16,738 nt of DNA from an uncultured Novosphingobium sp. (GTDB lineage: Bacteria; Pseudomonadota; Alphaproteobacteria; Sphingomonadales; Sphingomonadaceae). Each line of letters opens with the position of its first letter. The stretch's first letter is position 1. A program made the position numbers and the translations under genes. The notes under the pieces were generated by a model. It saw only the letters and a list, made by a program, of their open reading frames with translations. It was not told the origin of the DNA and ran no database searches. Below are positions 8,297 to 14,995 of the stretch, piece by piece. The stretch spans positions 1-16,738 of the forward strand of contig CALMBN010000077.1 of the NCBI GenBank assembly GCA_937860195.1. Direction: 5' to 3'.

Positions 8297-9594
8297 TTGG
8301 TCACGCGGCCCCGTTCATAAAGCCACACCGCGCCGAAGATGAAGAACAGGATCACCGGAACAACCGAAATCGTCTTGAATGAAACCTCAGCGGCATGGGC
8401 AAGTGCTGCATGCATTTCGGGGGTTCCTGCTTGCAGCGCCTTGAACGCGTCCTCGCCGCCGGCCTTGGCGACCTTGGCCTTGTCATAGATCTTGCCGATT
8501 TCGGGCAGAACGACCCAGATCGCCAGAGCCCCGGCAAAGTTCACAAGCCCGATCCCCCACGATCCGCTGCGCGGATAGCGCCGAGCGACAGCGGCCAGCA
8601 TCGTCGGCCACATGAAACAGACACCAAACGCCCACAGCGTCGCTGCAAACAGCGCTGTGAAGGGCGAATTGGCGGTCGCCAGCAGGAATAGTCCGATAGC
8701 CGCCGGGATCGTGCTGATGCACAGCAATCCCATATCGGAAAAGCGATGCTCGAGCGGTCCGGCGAAGTGCCGCATCCCGAACATGATCGCCGACACGTAG
8801 ACCATCAGCAGGATCCCTTGCATGCCCACCGTTTCCGTCAGCGCGACCTGCACCCACGCGCCGGGCGCTAGCTCTGCCGATGCAGTCAGGAACATGATCG
8901 CGGGGAAAATCCAGAAACCAAGGTGCTTGAACGGCTCGGCCAGCATCTCATTGAAAGTTACACCGGCAGTGGTGCTTTCGGTTTGCGGAAACTCGTGGCG
9001 CAGCACCCAAAAGGCGAGAATAACGCCGGGGATCATCAGCAGGGCGATCAGCGTTCGCCAGCCAAAACCGCCTCCGAACAGCAGCACGCTGAGCAGGCCA
9101 CCGACGATGATGCCGGCCGGCCACCAGGCATGGAGCACATTCAGCCGGCCGGTCTTGTCTTCCGGGTAGATTGTTGTGGTCAATGCGTTGATCGACCCTT
9201 CGGTCGCGCCCCAGCCGAAACCGGTGAAGATCATGCCCGCGTTCAGCACCCAATAGACCGTGTCAAAACTGCCTGCCGATGGTGCGAGCAGAATCAGGAT
9301 CGGGCCGACGATAAAGCTGGCGGCGGCAAACAGGATGACCCGCTTTGCTCCGATCCGGTCGAGCAAAGGACTGATGATCAGCAAGCTGATTGCGAAACCC
9401 AGAAACGCGTTGCTGAGGACAGAGCCGATCAACTCGCCAGAACGCTCCGCAGCGGTTGGATCGAACAGTTCAGCCTTCATCGCGTCAGAAGCACCGCCCC
9501 GGATCGCGTTGGCCAGTGCCGCTGTAAACAGCGCGAGCACGCTGATCCAGAAGATCGCCCGGTGATTGGCCGGCTTTGCTGCAGTTGTGTTCAT
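8293..9594 (-). CDS. MFS transporter, probable sugar importer
   Basis: 433 residues with about 12 hydrophobic segments and the major facilitator loop after the second helix, SPLLDRIGAKR (75-85). Helix patterns such as MIFTGFGWGATEGSINALTT and the conserved HAWWPAGIIVGG fit fucose/glucose-type MFS carriers, though the substrate cannot be called from this. It sits in the inner membrane. A strong GGGGGAGAG ribosome site lies just upstream of the ATG at 9594. It is the first gene of the tightly spaced unit ending with DUF1501 and overlaps the epimerase by 4 bp. In context it should import the sugar, or its oxidised form, made in the periplasm by the esterase and GMC enzymes. The 153-nt gap before it contains two inverted repeats and may hold its own promoter. 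Confidence 0.9.
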   Translation of the reverse strand: MNTTAAKPANHRAIFWISVLALFTAALANAIRGGASDAMKAELFDPTAAERSGELIGSVLSNAFLGFAISLLIISPLLDRIGAKRVILFAAASFIVGPILILLAPSAGSFDTVYWVLNAGMIFTGFGWGATEGSINALTTTIYPEDKTGRLNVLHAWWPAGIIVGGLLSVLLFGGGFGWRTLIALLMIPGVILAFWVLRHEFPQTESTTAGVTFNEMLAEPFKHLGFWIFPAIMFLTASAELAPGAWVQVALTETVGMQGILLMVYVSAIMFGMRHFAGPLEHRFSDMGLLCISTIPAAIGLFLLATANSPFTALFAATLWAFGVCFMWPTMLAAVARRYPRSGSWGIGLVNFAGALAIWVVLPEIGKIYDKAKVAKAGGEDAFKALQAGTPEMHAALAHAAEVSFKTISVVPVILFFIFGAVWLYERGRVTK

Positions 9595-9640
9595 CCCACT
9601 CTCCCCCGGCGGCCAATCCTGTCCGCTCGATTCCCACTAT

Positions 9641-9686
9641 GGTCTAACAGTTCGTCAGACCTTCGCACATAACCGAATGTTCATTC
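9641..9686. promoter_or_regulatory. Two inverted repeats upstream of the MFS gene
   Basis: Seen directly: GGTCTAAC (9641-9648) and GTCAGACC (9654-9661) form 8-nt arms with one mismatch around a 5-nt spacer, and GAATG-TT-CATTC (9675-9686) is a perfect 5-nt inverted repeat. Both lie in the 153-nt gap between the esterase stop and the MFS start, 47 to 92 nt upstream of the ATG, where a regulator could act. The GGTC/GACC arms resemble GntR-type operators, but I cannot assign a protein. No clear -35/-10 pair is recognisable. Confidence 0.3.
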
Positions 9687-9747
9687 CTGTTTGCCAGATG
9701 GCACCAGATCGACTGGATCGGATCGGCACACATTTGACGTTGACCGT

Positions 9748-11253
9748 TCACTTCGCTTTGCCCCGCCGCTCGGTAAAGTCGAGCGTTGCACGGCGTGGAT
9801 CTTCAACGTAGCCGTCACCGCCTGTGCCGATCACGAAGACTTTGGTGTCGCTGGCGGTCGCGCCTGGCCAGCGCAGGCTTCTGGCGCGGCCTTCGGGCCT
9901 GCCGTATTTGGCGAAGTTGACCCAATAGGCATGGGCCCGCTTGGCCACTGCAACATCGGACCCGGTATCGAGCGGATCGGGACGCAGCCCGGGCAGATCG
10001 AACACATAAGGGATTTCGCTGGCATGCGGCGCTCCGCCCATCGCAGCACCCATCTTGACCCCATTGTGGGCAAAGCGGAACAGCCAGACCGGCTGGCCCT
10101 GCGCGGCAAGTCCGCGCGCCACCGCGCGGGCCGGTTCGATGAACATCCGATCGGCGCTGGTCAGGGTCGCGACCAGCAGGCCGGGCAGATTGCCTTCGGG
10201 ATCATACAGTTTGCGCGCCTCTGGCTCGTCGGCTCCAAAGTCGGCGAAAACCTTGTCCTTGTCGGTCACGAACGGGAAGCCGTCGGCGGAATTGGCTCCG
10301 ACCATCACCGGCACTTTGGCATATTTGCCCGACAGGATCAGATCGATCGACGAGCCGAAGATCGTCTTGCCATCGACCATCGGTCCCGAATAACCGGGCT
10401 GGCCCATAGTGAACATCGAAAGGTCGCCGGTGACTTTGCTTTCGGGCAAAGCCCGCAGCTCTGCGGCTGTTGCTCCGGGTGCCAATGCTTCACCGACCTG
10501 CGCGGCCCTGGTCATGTCCGGCATCGGCAGGGTCCGGTCACGCCCGCCGCCGCTTTCGATGATTGCACCGGCGAACAACCCTTTGGCGAGTGGCGATTGC
10601 AGCAGCATGTGCATCGACATTCCGCCCGCACTTTCGCCGAATATCGTCACCCGCGCCGGATCGCCGCCGAATTGCCCGATGTTGGCCTGCACCCATTTGA
10701 GTGCAGCAATCTGATCAAGGAACCCGAAGTTACCTCCGCCGCCCTCAGCCTTGAGCCCGGGATGTGCAAAAAAACCATAGCGCCCCAGCCGGTAGTTGAT
10801 GCTGACCAGCACCACGCCATCTCGGGCAAACTGGTGCCCTGAATAGACCGCTGGAGACGAGCCACCGTTGACGAACCCGCCGCCGTGGATCCAGACCATC
10901 ACCGCCAGCTTGGCACCCGGTCTGGCCCCCGCCGGCTTCCAGACATTGAGGTAGAGGCAGTCTTCCGAAGGCTTGGTGCGGATCGGTGCGGAATCGGGCG
11001 GGAACGGGGCCTGCGCGCAATCCGCGCCATAGCGGGTCGCATTGCGAACCTTGGCCCATGCCTTGACCGGTTGCGGAGCGCGCCAGCGGTTGGCCCCGAC
11101 CGGGGCAGCGGAATAGGGAATGCCCTTGAACGCCAGTACGCCATATTCGGCTGCGCCGCGCACCGGGCCCGATCTGGTCTGCACGATCTGGGCCATGGCA
11201 GGCCCGCTCACGCCCAGCAGGGCCATGGCAATGAACATCGCGATCCGGCGCAT
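9748..11253 (-). CDS. Type-B carboxylesterase, secreted
   Basis: 501 residues from the ATG at 11253, chosen for its AGGAG ribosome site at 7 nt; an upstream in-frame ATG at 11310 has none. A Sec signal peptide ends at SGPAMA (about residue 21). The alpha/beta-hydrolase core shows oxyanion-hole HGGGF (123-127), nucleophile GESAGG with S208, and H410 in GGAPHASEIPY. The acid position falls in VGANSADGF, giving D324 where most family members have Glu. DCLYLNVW near 99-106 is another family mark. It should hydrolyse carboxyl esters in the periplasm or outside. Between a TonB receptor and a sugar importer, it could remove acyl groups from a decorated carbohydrate or phenolic glycoside, but this is inference. 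It lies 160 nt after the receptor gene, with a stem-loop in between. Confidence 0.92.
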   Translation of the reverse strand: MRRIAMFIAMALLGVSGPAMAQIVQTRSGPVRGAAEYGVLAFKGIPYSAAPVGANRWRAPQPVKAWAKVRNATRYGADCAQAPFPPDSAPIRTKPSEDCLYLNVWKPAGARPGAKLAVMVWIHGGGFVNGGSSPAVYSGHQFARDGVVLVSINYRLGRYGFFAHPGLKAEGGGGNFGFLDQIAALKWVQANIGQFGGDPARVTIFGESAGGMSMHMLLQSPLAKGLFAGAIIESGGGRDRTLPMPDMTRAAQVGEALAPGATAAELRALPESKVTGDLSMFTMGQPGYSGPMVDGKTIFGSSIDLILSGKYAKVPVMVGANSADGFPFVTDKDKVFADFGADEPEARKLYDPEGNLPGLLVATLTSADRMFIEPARAVARGLAAQGQPVWLFRFAHNGVKMGAAMGGAPHASEIPYVFDLPGLRPDPLDTGSDVAVAKRAHAYWVNFAKYGRPEGRARSLRWPGATASDTKVFVIGTGGDGYVEDPRRATLDFTERRGKAK

Positions 11254-11299
11254 GGTTGAGCTCCTAAAACTGTCCGCAGCGCTTTTTGCTGCAATCCGG

Positions 11300-11310
11300 T
11301 TGTGCCACAA
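11300..11310. promoter_or_regulatory. Perfect 11-nt palindrome TTGTGCCACAA upstream of the esterase
   Basis: TTGTG-C-CACAA is a perfect inverted repeat with a one-base centre, 47 nt upstream of the chosen esterase start. Short palindromes occur by chance, and no regulator can be named. It is listed only because it lies where an operator for an internal promoter would be expected. Confidence 0.18.
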
Positions 11311-11341
11311 TCCAAAGTTCTTCCAACCGGGAAAGCGCAGA

Positions 11342-11369
11342 GGCGGGCACTACCTATGCAGCGCCCGCC
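11342..11369 (-). terminator. Stem-loop between TonB receptor and esterase genes
   Basis: On the minus-strand transcript GGCGGGCGCT pairs with AGTGCCCGCC around an 8-nt loop: a 10-bp stem with one G:U pair. On the plus strand the same position would be an A:C mismatch, so the structure favours the minus-strand RNA. It starts about 45 nt after the receptor stop. The following bases (TCTGCGCTTTCCC) are not a full U-tract, so it may be a weak terminator, a read-through attenuator, or a 3'-end stabiliser that lets the receptor be expressed above the downstream genes. Confidence 0.5.
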
Positions 11370-11413
11370 CCCACTTCGGCATCCAAGTGCAACCCGATGC
11401 CGTGACGATTGGC

Positions 11414-13807
11414 TTAGAACTTCATGCCGGCCCGCACCCCAAGGGTCCTGGGATCGCCCGGGGTTACCGTGTCATTTGTGGCATTGCGGATTTCGATGAA
11501 ATTCTCGATGTTCTTGACATAGGCCTGCAGGTACCAGGCATTGTCCGGTGCATTATAGGTAACGCTGGCCTGGCTGCTGCTGTGGGCTGGCGTAAAATAC
11601 TGGACCGGCGCTGAACCGAACTGGGTGATCGAGTATCTTCCAATCAACCGCGTGCCGGCATTGATAACCACTTCGCCGCTTCCAACCGGAACCGTCCAGT
11701 TGACCGAACCAAAGGCCGTCGCTCCCGGCGAGCGATCAAGGTTCCGACCGGCATAGTCGGGCGTGCCGACCGAGCAGGCATCGAGCGGGTTGGCGGTGCC
11801 CGTGCCGCCTGGGCAGAAGTGCTTGTATTTCGCTTCGGTCAGGTTGATGCCCACGTTGAACTGCAGATTTGCCGCTGGATTCAGGATCGCCTGCAATTCC
11901 AGACCTTTGACCGACGATTTACCGGCATTGGTGGTGACCAGGGTGGGCGCGCCATTGATGTCGAGCAGCGAACTTAGCTGCATGTTCTTGTAGTCATAGT
12001 AAAACACGTTGGCATCAATCCGAACGCCCTCGGCCACCGGACCGCGGAAACCAAGCTCGTAGGAAGTCAGCGTTTCAGGCGCATAATAAATGGCCTGCGG
12101 CTGGGTCGCCAGTGCGCAGCTTTCCCCGCGCGAGGTGACCTGGGTGGTCCGCCCGGTCGAACAACCATCGCCGAATCCGCCCTGCTTGTAGCCTGTGGAA
12201 ACGCTGCCGTAGAACAGGCTGCGACCGACATCGAGGTCAAACCCGACCCGCCAGGTCACCTTGTTGCCGATCACCTGGGCGTCGTTGGCATAGGTGCTGC
12301 CACCAAGCACAATCGGCGCGGTAATGTTGTTGGTCGCGACCGTGTGGCCATAACGGAACAGATCGTCATGGGTATAACGGGCACCGGCGCTGAGCCGCAG
12401 CGTGTCGGTGACCTTTATCGTGGCCGTGGCGAAGGCACCGACGGTTTTCGAAGTCGTTTCCTGCGGGAAGCCATAGAACTCGTTTGGACCGATAATGAAT
12501 TGCGGGAAATCGGGAATCCAGAAGCCGATCACCGAATGCTCGCGGAAATAATATCCGCCGAACTGCATCTTGATCGGACCATCCCCGCCCAGCGAGAAAC
12601 GCAGTTCGTGCGACTGTTGCTCATACTGGCCGTTGAAGAAGCCCGGATATGAGCACAGCTCGGCAGGGTCGGTGCAATCGGTCGTAAAATTGGCCAGGAA
12701 CGGCAAGAGGAAACCAGGCAGGTTCACTGGCAGTAGTCCAGTGATGTCGAGCTGAGTATTTTCAGCCGCGGTATATTCACGATAGGAACCAAGGTAAGTC
12801 GCCGTGACCGGGCCGAAATCGTAGTTGATTTCGCCATCCACACCCCAGGTGCTGTTGTCGACCTCGAATGCGTTGGTCGTGCCCGAACCACCACCCCAGG
12901 CCTGATCTATCGGAATTGCGCGCAAGTTGCGGCGCAGGCGGACATTGTTGTCATCCGAAATCGGCGCCCAGATCGCATTGCTGTTTCCATCAAGCACATT
13001 GGCACCGTATCCGGATTGCCGATAAAAGTTGCTGGTCGGCACCGCAACTGCACGGCTTCCGCCCAGGTGACCGTAGGTGCCACGCAGCACAACACTGCCG
13101 CGATCGCCCAGCTCGAACATTGCCGAGGCCCGAACCGAGAAGTTCTCACGGAACGGATCAAGCGAGATGGTGTCGCCAGTCATCGGATAGATGTAGCTGT
13201 CGCGCTTGTCATAGGTCGCAGCGATGCGGATGGCCGCCGTTTCGCCCAGCGGAACGTTGACAAAGCCATCGACGTTCATCGCGCTGTAGTTGCCATAGCC
13301 GGCATTCATCCCGGCGCTGAAGCCCTTTGGATCTGGCTTGTTGGTGATCACATTGACCACCCCGGCGGTGGTATTGCGACCGAACAGCGTGCCTTGCGGT
13401 CCGCGAGAAACTTCGACCCGCTGAACGTCGAAAAAGCCGATGTCGGCCTGTTGCGGCCGGGCGAGGTAAACGCCATCGAGCAGGAAAGCCGCCGAGGGAT
13501 TGCCCTTTTCGGTGCCGTCGGTGCTGGTCACACCGCGGATCGTGATCTGCAAGCCGTTGGTACGGTCGATCGACAGGTTGGGGACCGATTCACCAAGATC
13601 GGTCGGACCGACAATGCCCTGCTCGCGCAGATTGTCACCGGTAATCGCGGTCACGGCAATCGGGGTCTTGGACAGCAGCGTTTCGCCGCGGGTCGCCGTG
13701 ACGACGATATCACCGTCCGCCGGCTCTTCGGCAGCACTTTGCGCCCAAAGCGGGGTTGCGGTGAACGAAACAATCGCGGCCGCGCTGGCCAACAGCACCT
13801 TTTTCAT
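11414..13807 (-). CDS. TonB-dependent outer-membrane receptor
   Basis: 797 residues from the ATG at 13807, chosen over 13822 because GGGAGGG sits 5-10 nt before it. Signal peptide MKKVLLASAAAIVSF with cleavage near TPLWA (22). A TonB-box-like DIVVTA is at 33-38. The plug domain (about 45-160) contains VPNLSI, ITIRGV, DGVY and RGPQGTLFGRNTTAGVVNVI (135-154). The rest is a beta-barrel with alternating aromatic strands and a terminal Phe (GVRAGMKF), the usual OMP assembly signal. It should bring a bulky substrate across the outer membrane using TonB energy. Divergent position next to a LacI regulator and upstream of sugar genes suggests a carbohydrate or glycoside rather than a siderophore, but the ligand is not readable. 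It probably leads the catabolic block, with partial termination after it. Confidence 0.95.
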   Translation of the reverse strand: MKKVLLASAAAIVSFTATPLWAQSAAEEPADGDIVVTATRGETLLSKTPIAVTAITGDNLREQGIVGPTDLGESVPNLSIDRTNGLQITIRGVTSTDGTEKGNPSAAFLLDGVYLARPQQADIGFFDVQRVEVSRGPQGTLFGRNTTAGVVNVITNKPDPKGFSAGMNAGYGNYSAMNVDGFVNVPLGETAAIRIAATYDKRDSYIYPMTGDTISLDPFRENFSVRASAMFELGDRGSVVLRGTYGHLGGSRAVAVPTSNFYRQSGYGANVLDGNSNAIWAPISDDNNVRLRRNLRAIPIDQAWGGGSGTTNAFEVDNSTWGVDGEINYDFGPVTATYLGSYREYTAAENTQLDITGLLPVNLPGFLLPFLANFTTDCTDPAELCSYPGFFNGQYEQQSHELRFSLGGDGPIKMQFGGYYFREHSVIGFWIPDFPQFIIGPNEFYGFPQETTSKTVGAFATATIKVTDTLRLSAGARYTHDDLFRYGHTVATNNITAPIVLGGSTYANDAQVIGNKVTWRVGFDLDVGRSLFYGSVSTGYKQGGFGDGCSTGRTTQVTSRGESCALATQPQAIYYAPETLTSYELGFRGPVAEGVRIDANVFYYDYKNMQLSSLLDINGAPTLVTTNAGKSSVKGLELQAILNPAANLQFNVGINLTEAKYKHFCPGGTGTANPLDACSVGTPDYAGRNLDRSPGATAFGSVNWTVPVGSGEVVINAGTRLIGRYSITQFGSAPVQYFTPAHSSSQASVTYNAPDNAWYLQAYVKNIENFIEIRNATNDTVTPGDPRTLGVRAGMKF

Positions 13808-13835
13808 TGGTTTCCCTCCCATGGGCGACTGGCCT

Positions 13836-13853
13836 GATCACAAGCGATCACAA
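13836..13853. repeat. Tandem direct repeat GATCACAA, 10-nt period
   Basis: GATCACAA occurs at 13836-13843 and 13846-13853, exactly one helical turn apart, 29-46 nt upstream of the receptor start in its leader or promoter. Same-face repeats can be protein sites, but two 8-mers could arise by chance. Confidence 0.25.
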
Positions 13854-13883
13854 CCAACCGTTGTCGATCCACTTGCTAAACTC

Positions 13884-13912
13884 TGTCAGCGCTGTCAAGA
13901 CTGCGCTGTCAA
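13884..13912. promoter_or_regulatory. Candidate LacI-type operators in the divergent TBDR/LacI gap
   Basis: TGTCAGC|GCTGTCA (13884-13897) is a near-perfect palindrome with the central GC typical of LacI-family operators (one mismatched pair in seven). A second, weaker copy GACTGC|GCTGTC is at 13899-13910. Both share the direct repeat GCGCTGTCAA (13889-13898 and 13903-13912). The site resembles the TGACAGCGCTGTCA-like operators of alphaproteobacterial LacI regulators. On the minus strand each copy contains TTGACA, a -35 box for the receptor, although no good -10 follows at 17 nt. Binding here would control both directions. The regulator encoded alongside is the natural ligand. Confidence 0.5.
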
Positions 13913-13939
13913 TTTACATCTATCACTTTTGCGAATAGC

Positions 13940-13945
13940 TATGCT
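13940..13945 (+). promoter_or_regulatory. Weak candidate -10 box for the LacI gene
   Basis: TATGCT matches four of six bases of the sigma-70 -10 box. It would start transcription near 13952, leaving a short leader before the ribosome site at 13971. No matching -35 at normal spacing is present, so this is tentative. Confidence 0.2.
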
Positions 13946-13978
13946 GAACCAATGAGCCTCGATGACCCCCAGGAAAAA

Positions 13979-14995
13979 ATGACCGGCCCGGCCACCATGC
14001 AGGATGTTGCAGCAATGGCGGGCGTTTCGATCAAGAGCGTGTCGCGGGTCATCAATCGCGAACCGCATGTTTCAGCCAAATTGCGCGCCAAGGTCGACGC
14101 GGCGATTGCCGTGCTTGACTATGTCCCTGATCTTGCCGCGCGCTCACTCGCCGGTGGGCGCAACTTCGAAATCGGAGTGCTGATGGGTGAGATGGGGCCA
14201 AGCTACAACAGCCAGGTCGTAGCAGGAGTCTACCGGGCCTGCGTTGAGCATCAGCATCATCTGCGGATCGATTCATTTCCGCATGATGGCACCGGGACCG
14301 ACATGGCGGGGCATCTTGAACGCATCCTGCGCGGCAGCCGGTGCGATGGCTTTGTCGTTGTTCCGCCCTATTGCGAAATGCCCGAAGTGCTCGACCTTCT
14401 CGATGAGCACAACATTCGCTATGCCCTGATTTCACCGTTGCAGGACCAAACGCGTGCACCATCAGTCCGGATGGATGATGTTGAGGCAGCTCGGCAAGTC
14501 GCAGAACTGTTCTGGAAGCACGGCCATCGCCGGATTGGCCTGGTGAATGGGCGCGCTGGCCACCAGTCCGCCGTGATCCGCCGCGCAGGGTTTCTGGACC
14601 GCCTGCGCGCGTTCGATCCGGCGATGGTAGTGGCTGAAAGCGACGGCGCTTTCATGTTTGACAAAGGGATCGAGGCCGGGCTCGCGCTGTTGTCACGCGC
14701 TGATCGTCCGACCGCAATTTTTGCCCTCAACGACGATTCCGCAGCTGGCGTCATCGCCGCCTGCAACCAGCTCGGACTCAAGGTTCCCGGGCAGGTTTCG
14801 GTCGCCGGGTTCGACGACAACTGGGTTGCCAAATCGGTTTGGCCGCACCTCACCACGGTGCGCCAGCCAGTTGAGGAGATGGCCCATCTGGCAGCAACCT
14901 TGTTGCTCGATCGCCAAGCCGCTGGCGACGCGCCAACAATCCGGACTCTCGAGTTCGAACTGATCGAACGCCAGTCGACCGGCCCGGTGGAATGA
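13979..14995 (+). CDS. LacI-family transcriptional regulator
   Basis: 338 residues from the ATG at 13979, chosen because AGGA (13971-13974) lies just before it. An in-frame ATG at 13952 would add nine residues but has no ribosome site. The N-terminal helix-turn-helix is clear (TMQDVAAMAGVSIKSVSRVI), followed by the LacI hinge (DLAARSLAGGR). The rest is a periplasmic-binding-protein-like sensor domain with GFVVVPP, GHRRIGLVNG, AIFALND and VSVAGFDD, complete to the end. It should bind a sugar or sugar acid and release operators such as those at 13884-13912, controlling the divergent receptor and the downstream catabolic genes. Its TGA overlaps the ATG of the Sde182/DUF1593 gene (ATGA), so the two are translated together. 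Confidence 0.95.
   Translation: MTGPATMQDVAAMAGVSIKSVSRVINREPHVSAKLRAKVDAAIAVLDYVPDLAARSLAGGRNFEIGVLMGEMGPSYNSQVVAGVYRACVEHQHHLRIDSFPHDGTGTDMAGHLERILRGSRCDGFVVVPPYCEMPEVLDLLDEHNIRYALISPLQDQTRAPSVRMDDVEAARQVAELFWKHGHRRIGLVNGRAGHQSAVIRRAGFLDRLRAFDPAMVVAESDGAFMFDKGIEAGLALLSRADRPTAIFALNDDSAAGVIAACNQLGLKVPGQVSVAGFDDNWVAKSVWPHLTTVRQPVEEMAHLAATLLLDRQAAGDAPTIRTLEFELIERQSTGPVE

Noticed and set aside
9691..10842. 383-residue plus-strand open frame
   Set aside because: Antisense to the carboxylesterase catalytic core; a high-GC shadow frame.
3866..13807. Siderophore or iron-uptake interpretation of the receptor locus
   Set aside because: The neighbours are sugar enzymes, an MFS carrier and a LacI regulator. 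No siderophore synthesis, ABC importer or Fur-type site is seen.
13016..13837. 273-residue plus-strand open frame, and others over the receptor
   Set aside because: Antisense to the TonB receptor. It reads through the receptor signal peptide region and has no domain.
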